Assembly: GCA_027922465.2 (NCBI GenBank)
Contig: BQMF02000028.1
Span: forward strand, 806,001 to 870,000
Origin: Turritopsis dohrnii
Lineage: Eukaryota > Cnidaria > Hydrozoa > Anthoathecata > Oceaniidae
Direction: 5' to 3'
DNA length: 64,000 bases
Positions 52,510 through 63,211 of the stretch are shown here, one piece after another (the stretch's first letter is position 1; each line of letters starts with the position of its first letter). The notes beneath the pieces are model-generated. The model made no database searches, was not told the origin of the DNA, and worked only from the letters and a program-made list of their open reading frames with translations. The position numbers were made by a program, and so were the translations under genes.

Positions 52510-53235
52510 CTTTTCAAGGTTTTCAAGATTTTCAAGGTCAGCTGTCAACCCTGATCTACAAATTGCAACCAGATAAAATAGGTATCACAGTTTTAGGTCA
52601 AAATTGTGTTTTAACATTCTCACAACTTGTGTAATTTTCAAACCAAAACTGTACCCACAAGTTGTGTGAAATCAACATCTACAACATGCAACCAGATAAG
52701 ATAAGTATCACCATTTTGGTTCACAAATTGTGTTTTAACATTCCCACAACTCGTGTACTTTTCAAACCAAAACTGTACCCACAAGTTGTGTGAAATCAAC
52801 ATCTACATCATGCAACCAGATAAGATAAGTATCACCATTTTGGTTCACAAATTGTGTTTTTACATTCCCACAACTCGTGTACTTTTCAAACCAAAACTGC
52901 ACCCGCAAGTTGTGTGAAATCAACATCTACATCATGCAACCAGATATGATAAGTATCACCATTTTGGTTCACAAATTGTGTTTTAACATTCCCACAACTG
53001 GTGTACTTTTCAAACCAAAACTGTACCCCAAGTTGTGTGAAATCAACATTTACATCATGCAACCAGATAAGATAAGTATCACCATTTCGGGTTCACAAAT
53101 TGTGTTTTAACATTCCCACAACTCGTGTATTTTTCAAAGCAAAACTGCACCCGCAAGTTGTGTGAAATCAACATCTTCATCATGCAACCAGATAGTGAAA
53201 TGGTTAATTGTGCTTTAATAGTTCCACAACTTCTG
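52510..53235. repeat. 124-bp satellite, about five tandem copies
   Basis: The block TTCCCACAACTCGTGTACTT recurs starting at 52617 (variant TTCTCACAAC), 52741, 52865, 52989 and 53113, each exactly 124 bp apart. Each unit also contains ACAAGTTGTGTGAAATCAAC and ATGCAACCAGATAAGATAAG. The CACAACTTGTG and ACAAGTTGTG blocks are near-palindromic. The last unit decays after 53190. The frames across it are by-products of the repeat. Confidence 0.88.
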
Positions 53236-53320
53236 TGTTTTGAAGCACAATGTATATTGAAAGTGATCAAAAGTAAATATTTTTACTTGTCTTAGGAAGA
53301 TATTTAAAGAAAATTACCTA

Positions 53321-53712
53321 CCTTAAGGGAAGAAATTTTCGCGGGAAGAAATTTTCGCGGAATTTAATTTCGCAGTTGAAATGGTAAAAATGACCGATTT
53401 TCGCGGAATTTAATTTCGCGATTGACCAATTTTAACATGTTTTTCAGAATTAAATTTCGCGGTTTTCGATTTTCAAACAAATACTTAACAGAGAAAATGC
53501 CTCCTTTTTTGCGTTGTGAATCGTTTTTTTCTTTTATTATTTAACATATAAAACTAAAATCAAATTTTCGCGGTATTTAATGTCGCGATTGAGCAATTTT
53601 GACGTGCTTCGCGGAATTTAATTTCGCGGTTAGGGGCCAAAATCGCGAAATTAAATTCCGCGAAAATTTCTGCCGCGAAAATTTCTTCCCGCGAAAATTT
53701 CTTCCCTTATGG
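53321..53712. mobile_element. 392-bp MITE with transposon-B-like ends
   Basis: The left end CCTTAAGGGAAGAAATTTTC and the inverted right end CCATAAGGGAAGAAATTTTC are flanked by TA (53319-53320 and 53713-53714). The first 15 bases equal those of transposon B, and the subterminal TTTTCGCGGAATTTAATTTC repeats parallel B's TTTTTGCGGAATTTA repeats. It is probably mobilised by a B-related transposase. Non-coding. Confidence 0.8.
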
Positions 53713-54154
53713 TATTTATTTGCTATGGCATTAACATAACAGTTCACAGAATGCATTTAAGTTAAAACATCTTCAAATATAACTGTTAAAAGTCGGAAGT
53801 TCGGTCTAATTTTTCACTTTTTATATTTTCATTTTAACTTGTAATGCTTTGAAAAGTTAGAAACCCTTTTTTTTGAAAATACTTGTTTTGTTCAAAAGTT
53901 ATTAAATCTTTTAGATGCTGAAAAATGAGTTTTTTCGAAGTTGAAACAGATGTTCATTATGAATGATATAATGACGTCACACCGTGCAGGAGGAACTTTT
54001 ACGTGAAGAAAGTTTGTTATTGAACCTTCACACTGTCAAAAGAACTCACTAGTTATACATCGTTTTATTTTTATTTTTTAATTGGAACTCTGTGTTACTC
54101 TGGCGACAGCTTGTACTAATCAGTCCACAAATTGCTCTTTCACATTTCACCAAA

Positions 54155-54409
54155 TTACAAGTCAAAGAAAATAACCAGAACTTCGTTAAAGATGGCTTTC
54201 CAACATAAAAATGAAGTGGAACTCTGCCAAAAAACTCGCCCAACAGTGATCAAATTGAGATTTATCATTCTCTGTACATAATGTTTTGCCCCAATCGACA
54301 GCTTTTTAGCAGGAATGGCATAGTGGTACGAAACTAACTCTATTAAACACTGTTGATCTTCAATTTTCCTCTCCATTAACGGTACGTAACTCTCAATTTT
54401 AGTCTTCAT
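54155..54409 (-). CDS. Unrecognised short reading frame
   Basis: 84 residues from an ATG at 54409: IEDQQCLIELVSYHYAIPAK and GAKHYVQRMINLNLITVGRV look like ordinary folded-protein sequence rather than low complexity. No family is recognised and no splice partners are assigned. It may be an exon or a transposon remnant, or it may be chance. Confidence 0.2.
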   Translation of the reverse strand: MKTKIESYVPLMERKIEDQQCLIELVSYHYAIPAKKLSIGAKHYVQRMINLNLITVGRVFWQSSTSFLCWKAIFNEVLVIFFDL

Positions 54410-56496
54410 AGATTAGATGAAGGGAGATTTTTATCAAATAGAAACATAAAACAAAACATAGTTTTTGTTCTAAGAAGATCAGAAAATCTTTCAACTTTGT
54501 TTCTTCTAGATTTGTTACTTTGCCTTTCATTTTTTTAAGTTGTCGAAAAATGTGACGATGGATCAAGATAAAACAGGGAAATCTCCATAGAATTTAATTA
54601 CGTAGCATATTTTTATACATGCTTTTATATATGCTAGACTGAAACAACAATGTACAACTGAAAATACATGTTGCTTGTCAAATTTGTTGGTGGTGCCTAC
54701 CCAGCCACCCTACTTCCGACAGCCCTTTTTCTGAATTTCATTCTGTTACAGCACAAACTTTCCTTGTAGGTAGTCATAGGTTTGCAAAATTTTCCACAAA
54801 GACACCAATCTACACTTCTTATAGGTAACACATGCTGCTCTTCATCATTTTCGTTTCCTCTTCTTTGCTACTACTGCTAAGATTTCTAATATCTCTTTGT
54901 GGTTCAAAATCAAAAGGTTTAGTCCAGGAGCTGGTGGGGGGTTATCCACAAAAATTGATGGAGAAATTCTGATAAACTTTTTTTGGTCAATTTTTGGGTG
55001 TAGATTTCGAAAATCGAGGGTATACGGGCAAATTTTGGGTGAAACACCCTTAATCCCTTTAAAAAATACCCTCATCTACCCAATTTTGGGTCAAAATTAA
55101 AAAGTCGAAAAATATGGAAACCATGTATACCAATCGATAGATATTTTTATACTGAACAACAAATTATATTACAACTTTTCATGAAAATCAACCTATCAGG
55201 AGTTACAGGGGTTTTATCTTGCGTCATCAGGGGGTTCAGGGGGTCAATTTTTCATAAAAATTTGCAAATTTTGTAATTTTACGTCGGTAAAAATTGAAAT
55301 ACTTCCCTCAAAGAATCACCTTTACTTAGGTAAATAATTTCAGTATAATCAATCTTCATATAAGAGCTTCATCATAGAATCTTAATTTCAAACAAAATTA
55401 ATGAACCCCAGTTTTAAGGTAAAAAGTGATCAAACACCTATAAAAATCAAAATAACTGCTTCTGTGGAACCGCAATGTGTTTTTAGCCGTCCTCTAGTTT
55501 AAGTTATCAGGTTTCTTACAAATTCATCATTTTCATGGAAAGAGCTATTAGTTTCAGCTATACGTTATTCAAAAATAACTTTCTAAAAACACTTTATTTT
55601 TGATAAAGCTTTTTTCTTAGCACTTTTTCTTGCTTTCTGCACGGAGTGAAGTCACACGCTGAACAGATTAAAAATCTTATTTTTTTCAATAGAAAAACAT
55701 GACGAAAAAACGTTTTTTGAAAGAAATAAACGAAAAAGATTATTATATTTTGAAGTTTTGGTATGGAATAAAGCATCTCAGGCGAAAAAAAATTAGGGCG
55801 AACTTCCCCTTTAACATACCTAAGTTATCATTTGTTGTCAATTGAGCAGGAACACTAATATAAGTTGAGCATGTTTATAAGAGTATCTATACACACGTTT
55901 AAAAGCGGGTCTTAACTAACTGTGGAGCTCATAATAACAAGACTGTGTTCTATTTTATTTTGAATATATGCATGTGGTTTTTTTATTTGAGAACAAAGTA
56001 AGATTGCATGTCTGAACTAGTAAATAATCCTTTTGCGCATGTGATTAATGACACGCCTGGCAATTTTTTCATTGACAAGATTGATAATATTGATGAAACA
56101 CAGGCCATCCCTCTTAATGATGTGATTTAATTGGACACACATGTTGTGTTAAAATTTTCATTTGCTTTATTTCTTATTCAGATTATAATCAGATAAAATT
56201 TATGTACTTGAAGCAAATGAATGTACTCAAAGCAAAATAATTGTAAAGTATTCATATTACAAAAATTATGCATACCAATCTTATCGATGAAACTCCTCTA
56301 TTACCTTTGATGATTTAAATTTTCTTACAGTTGTAAATAGGCAATTCTTACCTTAGTAAACCTTAACTTAAAGATCCACCTTCAAAACTTAAACATTAAC
56401 ACCTAAATTAGATGGTCAGTAACAAGATTATAGCTGGGACTGTTTAATTTTATAGCTTCAAATAATTTTTCCTATCTCAAACTTAAACTAACTTAC

Positions 56497-56570
56497 AACA
56501 ATTTCAGCAAACTCTTCAATCTGGGTTCCAAAGCCTGAGTCATCAATAGGCTGTATTTCATCAAAGTGTC
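56497..56570 (-). CDS. Upstream acidic exon of the Crypton-like gene
   Basis: Acceptor TTTTGGTTAG before 56570 and donor GTAAGTTAG after 56497. It encodes HFDEIQPIDDSGFGTQIEEF and AEIV, of the same acidic type as the downstream exons. It ends in phase 0, matching the exon at 51217. It enters with two bases, so an earlier exon must exist; I did not find it. Confidence 0.55.
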
Positions 56571-58662
56571 CTAACCAAAACAATGTTAAGGAAAAGTTTC
56601 ATTACTCATGATTTTTAATTATTCATCTATTGTTTTATTATTTGTTGTGACTTGATTATGTATATTTTGCTTACCAGACAGGTCTGTCAATTAGTGTCCA
56701 AAGTTAGGACGATAGACAGAATAAAAGGCAATAAATTTGAACAACTCATTCAGGCAGTGTAGTGATGGCGTACCGTGAATCTTCCTAATTTTGCTGAATG
56801 CGAAAAGATTCTGATGATGAATATATATATATGAACAGTTAAAACACATCTTTTTACAAATTTTCGATATTTACATATCTTTATCAAGAACTTGATAAAT
56901 CAAACACAACACACACACTGGACATTTGTTTATGTATCATACTCATAAACTATAGCAGAAACTATAGTTTGATTGACAGGTGTAGGTTTTTCATTTACAG
57001 ACAGTTGAATTTGATTTGTGTTCTAAATTAGGAAAATTGACAGTACTGGCTAGTACTTTAAAACCGGCAGCTGCAACTCATGACAAGTCATGTCAATACC
57101 CTACTCTGATGAAGCCTACACAGGTTTTCTTTATAAAGAGCAGCAAAATCTGGCATTTTTATTTTTGGATCCTTTCTAAACTTGTTCTCTTATTTGATCC
57201 CAATCAATTTGTTTGCTAATTCTGCATTCATGAATGGGAGTCCAGCAACACTGTCTTTGCCTCTAATCTATATTAATGGCATATTTGCTTTTTGTCTCTC
57301 TGTCTGCATACTCCATCAGTTATACAAAATTTAATACAATTTTTTTTAGATTTTTTTTAACCATAGAAAATGAAAACTTTTCCCATGAATTGTCATGACC
57401 TGGATTTTACATTTTTAGGGTTGGTTAATTGAAAAGTGATACACCCCACCCACCCTGAAATAGATAAATTCAGCTATTCCCTTAGTAAAATAGTATTTGT
57501 ATATCTGTTTGCAAGTTTCTGTTAGGTCTGAATTTTGTTAAATGGGCCTAGAATTAAGTGGTGCATTGTGCAGTTATACATAACTTTTAACACTTTTATT
57601 TTTAGTAATCAGCAACTGCTCGGTATTGGATCTTCATTTAACTTAATGATTGATGTCCACTTAAATTGGTAGAAAGAAAAGTTCACCTGCACGATTAGCC
57701 AAACTCGTATGCTTGTAAGAACGTTAAGCTGGAAAGTAAAAATTGAAGCTGAAATAAAATCCATTAAAGTATCTGTAATTGTTGTAGTTGTTCTTGTCCA
57801 TTTGATCTCTGTAAATATTACCCGACTAATAAGGTTTTAATTGATCGTTATGGAAACGCGCGGGCGACCTGGTTTTCTTTCAAAACGTTTACCGACGATT
57901 ACTCTTTACTTCTATGTTTTTATATGAATTTGACTTTGGTACTTCCGTTAGAAAACAATGCGCATGTGATATGTTATGGCACTTGTTATTCAGCAATTAG
58001 GAAATTGTCTTTATGGTCTGCACAGGATATAGATCCAAATATTAAATTAGAGGAAACCCAGTTGTCATTCCATGACTTACCTATTCAATAGTGCTGACGT
58101 AAGGTGGTCCTTTCCACCGCATATGGTTTTAATGTATCTTTGTTTTGGGTGAATAGGTTTACATTTTCGATTTGTATGCCTACCAACCAAAAACGGGCGT
58201 ACCAGGTTTTAAAAAGCAATTCTTTCGTTTTGTAAGTAAGTGATTATAATCTTTTGATTTTTGAGGATATATTTTGCGCTGACCATAAGGCCTATGGGCC
58301 TCTTGTTTTTATTTTACATCCTGATATATAATGTAGCCCAACTGAACTGAAAGCACTATGTACCAACCATAAAGGAAACCCATTTCATGTGGAGAACAAC
58401 CAGTTCAATCAGTTTGATAATTCAAAAAGTACAGCAAGTAAAAACGTGATGTCGTATATGCAATAAGAAGTTCGGAAAACCAATTACGTATAATATTTTA
58501 AAACACACAGGATTGAGACACATAATAACTTGAAAGAATCTGGTCGAGTGTGCTTCCCTGGATAGTCATTTAATCCTACAACAGAAACATAGTTTACTAT
58601 GGATGAATTCTATGGTCACATATACTGTTTTGATACCAAATCAACCAAAAATTCCTTCAATT
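56571..58662. other. Gene-free stretch
   Basis: Contains a short (TA)n tract near 56820-56832. A GTAAGT donor-like site on the minus strand near 58075 could mark an upstream exon of the Crypton-like gene, but phases do not fit. No gene is recognised. Confidence 0.45.
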
Positions 58663-58666
58663 TTAA

Positions 58667-59345
58667 CCCACCCCCTCAGATTTAGCTGATTTTTGGTACA
58701 TAAGGCTAAATTCATACTAGGAACTTGTGTACCAAATTTTAGCCCGTAACTCTAAGCCGTTCTTGAAATATCAACACTTGGTGCCAGTCCCTTTTTGAGG
58801 AAATATGTTCAGCGCCGCGAGAATTTTTCCAGACCTAGCGTCACAAAACCAGGCATAATTTGCAAACTAATGATGGGAAAATGCTAAAAATTGGTACCTG
58901 ACCATTTTTGAGGGTGAGGAATTCAAAAATGACATCAAAAATATAATTATGGTCATAACATCATGTATTTGTAATTCAAACATGACACATAACATTTTTT
59001 TTTTATATTTTACCATGCGGAGGAGAGTGAAGATTATAGAAGGTGCTGAGGAGATAATACAAAACTTTCTTTTAAATACTAAACTACATATATATGACTG
59101 TCCCTATACCGAAAACTAAGATGGTTATATTTCTAGAAACTTTATTACCAGCCTTTGAACGTGTGTGATTTTTGAGAAAAAATATTGCAAATTTCACGCC
59201 AGTTTATCTAAAATTGATGCTTTCTAACTGATGTTACATTAATATTATCACCTACAAAATGCCTAGTTCTAGGGTCCAAAAGTATCAACTATGCAACAAA
59301 GATTTGCTATATTATAATCCAAGGTAAGTGTTCCTTAAAATCTCT
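58667..59345. repeat. Left long terminal inverted repeat of transposon E
   Basis: Inverted partner of 62530-63207. It includes, on the plus strand near 59260-59330, an ATG-initiated open segment (MPSSRVQKYQLCNKDLLYYN) directly followed by a GTAAGT donor-like site. Confidence 0.88.
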
Positions 59346-59485
59346 TTTTATTTGTAATTTATCACTTATAGCCAGACAACCAATTGGAAGAATTGGAACA
59401 GGTTTTAACGGACGAAAGTCTGAAAGCAATATACTGAATATTAAGAATATTTTGAAATTGTTAACTGAAGCATTAAAATAGAAAT

Positions 59486-62150
59486 TTAAATCTGTATATC
59501 AAACTTTTCCAGCAGTGTTATAATTTGTTGTTGCTCCCTTGGTGATAAGTTGTATTGTCGACCGGTTACTGTTTTCAAGGTAGATATACAGCAAAGGATG
59601 TGTGTATTTGGTACACAGCACATATCATCAGTGGATGGCCAGTGGTAAGAGGCAGATGGACAGTGAGGATGAAGGAACTTGACTTGAACATCTTGATTTT
59701 CATCATCTTTATCAGTTATAACACCAATCCATGGGAAACGATCATAGATGCACGAAACAAACTGTGAAACTGCCACAGGGGTAACATTGATTGAACTGAA
59801 GAACTTAAACTTGATGGAATAAACTTCTTCCTCTGACAACCTCTTTACACCAATTTGTGATTTTGACAAAGGCTCAAGGTGATGGTAACTACGTGTGCCA
59901 GGAATTGTTTTAGCATCTTTGTACCGTTCTTTCATTCTGCTCCTAAGAGACTCAACTTCATCATGATCCACATATATTGTTGTTACTCCTGGCACTTCCT
60001 TATTACAAAAGTTGAAAAAATCCTTTGGTGTTAGAATTTGTTCATTTACTGGTTGTTGTAAGCTTGCTCGTGCTGTCAAACGTTTAAGTGTCCCCCAATC
60101 CCATCACATGGTGACTTTCCATGACTTGTGGCAAAAAATGACCAGGAACATTGAACTTGAAAATCATCAAAATGGTGGCAGATATTTAAAAAGTTCTTAC
60201 AGTTCTTATACTGTCCAGCACATCCATCTGAGAAATAGTGGACAAGTTTTATTTCAGTAAGCAGAAAACTTTTGATAAAGCTGACAGTCTCCTTTATTAC
60301 CATGTAAACCATATCAACATCATGTACTAAATCATCAGAAACAAAACATAGAGAATGTGAAAACAGCTGGTTGTCAAGGCGGTAATATATAACAACTGGA
60401 TGAAGGGTACATTGGGTTTTATTCCAGTGCATTCCTTGGATCTCATCCTGAACAATGAAGGTGTAATTCTCTGCAAAATCACCTAGCACAACAACCTCTC
60501 CCTCACCAAGGTTCTCTATCAAGTTAGATAAATAATCAGCTTGAGAAGTGGCTATGTAGGAATGTGCAGTTAATTGGTTCAGTTGATAAATCAGCAAATC
60601 AATGTAATCTCCAACCGGTTCAGTTCTGGTTACCAATTCTGCCCTATCTGTTTTTGTCCATTGCTTATAGGTAATTTCCAGCTCATTTTCTTCTTCTCCA
60701 TCACTGTTGTCTTCTAACAGCGTCTTATACAAATATGTTCGTAGTAGTTCAACACCTGGACACTTAGGACAACGATGCACCATACACACACGGGCTGATC
60801 TGTCACACACTATCATTTCCGTTAACTCGTGAACATGTTTGTCCAATTTTATTGCACTAACAAGCAAGTTCACATTCTGATGAATAGTGCAAACACATAC
60901 TGAATGTGAACCGGACGGTCCAACTAAACAACACCACTTTGGACGCAGACTGCAAAATTTGGAAAAACCAATTTCAACAGATGGGTATCGCAATTGGAAT
61001 TGGACATAGAGTTCCTTCAAATTACACAATATTAAACGTTTCTGTTCATGCACATTTTTTGCAATACTGACATAGTCTTTCTTTCCTGGCATTAAGCGAC
61101 TAAATTCGTCATTACAATAAAATTCTTTTACTAAGCTTAAGGTTTCTTCTGCCATCAGTCGCCCTTTCTTTGAATCAGGCAGTGCAAGAATTCCCTTCTC
61201 CTTAAGTAGTTTTCTGGATTGCCTTAACATGTAGTTAGTTACGTGGAATTCTTTTGAAATCTTTTCATTGGTCCATGACAAGGGAATGAGTGTGAGCAGC
61301 TGGATTTTTTCATTTCTCTTGGAAATCAGTAATTTTTCTTTTACCAAACTGATCAATCTGTCAAAATCATCAGCCTTTTGTTTGTCCAAGTTTTTGCATT
61401 TAGCTTCATTCAGTTCCTCTTCTGCAATATTGAGAGCATCAGCAACACGATTCTTTATTGCCTGTGTAGCCTGCTCAACCTTTCGCTTTCCTTGCAAGGA
61501 GCGGGAACTGTATGGCAGTGAATGGAGTTTCAATGGACTAATGTCTATTTCTTCTAATGTTTTATTCAATTGCTCCCTTTTTTCTGACAGTTCATGATAT
61601 TCATAACATACATCATCAGATTCACTACACACATCAACCAATTCAGATGGTTCGTTACTTGTGGTGGATTCAAGACATTTCATTCGACATGTTGGACAAA
61701 GCTTTTGTCCTGGAATTACTGTAATTCCACAGGGAACTAACTTCCTACTTAATTCTAGTGTAACCATTCTCAAACTCCCTAAGATGAAAAAAAAATTGGC
61801 TCTCTTAATAAAAACTTTTATTATATACTCCCAAAAGCATAAAAATAGTCTCAAAAATCTCAAAAAACTATTTCTTGCAAAAATGATAATTCACTGACCA
61901 GGTCTTTTTCTTTTTGATTTTAATCCATGCTTTCCAAATGGATCACAACATTTTGTCTGCATACTTTTATATCTCTTTGTCAGGAGATACTCATGGTGGT
62001 AGCAGATTGTACCAAAAGATTCAACTCCAGCTCTTAAACATATTACATCTCTGGTATCTTCTTTTTCATATACACCAAGACACTTCACATAAGTAAGTTT
62101 ATGGCACTCATCTTTTGTATTTTGACCAATATCACAGGAATTCATTTTCG
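59486..62150 (-). pseudogene. Putative transposase of transposon E (two internal exons, one frameshift)
   Basis: Exon 62150-61899 has an acceptor ACTGTAG and a Met codon at 62145. It encodes a Cys/His-rich segment (LTYVKCLGVYEKEDTRDVIC, CYHHEYLL, KCCDPFGKHG). Donor GTCAGT, a 120-bp intron and acceptor CATCTTAG lead in matching phase to 61778-59486. That exon has KLCPTCRMKC, a coiled region, then EVVVLGDFAENYTF, DEIQGMHWNKTQC, VHYFSDGCAGQYKNCKNFL and FFATSHGKSPCDGIGG. The Asp residues in GDFAEN, FSDG and CDG are candidate catalytic ligands. An extra G in the run at about 60088-60092 shifts the frame. The other frame continues with LTARASLQQP to a stop at 59486. I have seen this family in many invertebrate repeats; the superfamily name is uncertain. 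Confidence 0.75.
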
Positions 62151-62245
62151 CTACAGTAATTCTATTGACACAAAATTAATCTACAAACTCAGCTTTTTCA
62201 GATTTTACTGCTGAACATTTTATACTGTTATAATGTTCTATTCTA

Positions 62246-62395
62246 TTGATCACATTCTATTCTATTTATACACATTCTATTCTATTTATACACATTCTAT
62301 TCTATTTATACACATTCTATTCTATTTATACACATTCTATATTTATACACATTCTATTGTATTTATATACACATTCTATTCTAGCTATATTGTGT
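62246..62395. repeat. About 21-bp tandem repeat (CATTCTATTCTATTTATACA)
   Basis: About six units of CATTCTATTCTATTTATACA with small variants lie just upstream of the transposase exons inside transposon E. Reading frames across it are artefacts. Confidence 0.85.
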
Positions 62396-62529
62396 TCTAT
62401 TCTGTTTTGTTTAATTTTGTCAAGCAATTGTAGCAGTACACAATATAGTTTGTTACCATTTGATTTACTGACATGACTTTTGGCCATTAAAACCTATTCC
62501 AATTCTCACCATAAGTGTTCAATTTTAAA

Positions 62530-63207
62530 GAAAAATTTTAAGAAGACTTACCTTAGATTATATATAGGAAATCTTTGTTGCATAGTTGATACTTTTGGAC
62601 CCTAGAACTAGGCATTTTGTAGGTGATAATATTAATGTAACATCAGTTAGAAAGCATCAATTTTAGATAAACTGGCGTGAAATTTGCAATATTTTTTCTC
62701 AAAAATCACACAAGTTCAAAGGCTGATAATAAAGTTTCTAGAAATATAACCATCTTAGTTTTCGGTATAGGGACAGTCATATATATGTAGTTTAGTATTT
62801 AAAAGAAAGTTTTGTATTATCTCCTCAGCACCTTCTATAATCTTCACTCTCCTCCGAATGGTAAAATATAAAAAAAAAATGTTACGTGTCATGTTTGAAT
62901 TACAAATACATGATGTTATGACCATAATTATATTTTTGATGTCATTTTTGAATTCCTCACCCTCAAAAATGGTCAGGTACCAATTTTTAGCATTTTCCCA
63001 TCATTAGTTTGCAAATTATGCCTGGTTTTGTGACGCTAGGTCTGAAAAAATTCTCGCGGCGCTGAACATATGTCCTCAAAAAGGGACTGGCACCAAGTGT
63101 TGATATCTCAAGAACGGCTTAGAGTTACGGGCTAAAATTTGGTACACAAGTTCCTAGTATGAATTTAGCCTTACGTACCAAAAATCAGCTAAATCTGAGG
63201 GGGTGGG
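62530..63207. repeat. Right long terminal inverted repeat of transposon E
   Basis: Inverted partner of 58667-59345. On the minus strand it carries the same MPSSRVQKYQLCNKD segment followed by GTAAGT (near 62550-62620), here with a one-base difference that ends the frame just before the splice site. This is the likely first exon of the element's gene. Confidence 0.88.
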
Positions 63208-63211
63208 TTAA

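Larger units (their letters stand above)
51218..56496. other. Probable large intron of the Crypton-like gene, holding a satellite and a MITE
   Basis: Between two phase-compatible exons. Apart from the 124-bp satellite (52510-53235), the 392-bp MITE (53321-53712) and an unrecognised frame at 54155-54409 I see no gene. The 52440-52540 segment is rich in TTCAAGG units. Confidence 0.5.
44810..56570 (-). pseudogene. Multi-exon Crypton-like tyrosine recombinase gene with acidic N-terminal exons
   Basis: Exons in transcription order: 56570-56497, 51217-51161, 50704-50495, 50325-50287, 50202-50125, 50021-49772, a Cys-rich exon present twice (around 49350-49090 and 48263-47016), 46914-46447, 46262-46182 and 44991-44810. 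The junctions I assigned have AG and GT. Phases match across the three 5'-most junctions and across all of the last four exons. The first six exons encode acidic, Ser-rich peptides; the later ones encode the C2H2-like and recombinase regions. The recombinase exons contain at least four nonsense codons and two frameshifts. Either the gene is dying, or the damaged exon copies are not the ones used. Tyrosine recombinase genes of this kind derive from Crypton transposons and some have been domesticated in animals. Confidence 0.7.
58667..63207 (-). mobile_element. Transposon E: TTAA-flanked element with about 680-bp TIRs
   Basis: TTAA borders both ends (58663-58666 and 63208-63211). The ends start CCCACCCCCTCAGATTTAGC, in inverted orientation to each other. 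The inverted repeats extend over about 58667-59345 and 62530-63207 with few differences. The interior codes on the minus strand for a spliced protein with one frameshift. A TTAA target fits the piggyBac, Kolobok and Sola3 groups. The very long TIRs favour a Sola-type element, but the transposase must be compared to decide. Confidence 0.82.

Noticed and set aside
52510..53235. CRISPR-like array
   Set aside because: The regular repeats have no distinct spacers, the unit is 124 bp and the context is eukaryotic; it is a satellite.
53079..53270. Short frame on the minus strand in the satellite
   Set aside because: By-product of the 124-bp repeat.
58060..58140. First coding exon of the Crypton-like gene before the GTAAGT near 58075
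   Set aside because: The frame required by the next exon contains a TGA; it could only be untranslated, which cannot be shown.
60076..61863. Use of the Met codon at 61863 as start of the transposon E protein
   Set aside because: The first 28 residues are the intron; a splice acceptor at 61779-61780 and a matching upstream exon explain the frame better.
62233..62476. Reading frames of repeated YTFYSI/HSILFIH peptides
   Set aside because: Direct translation of the 21-bp tandem repeat.
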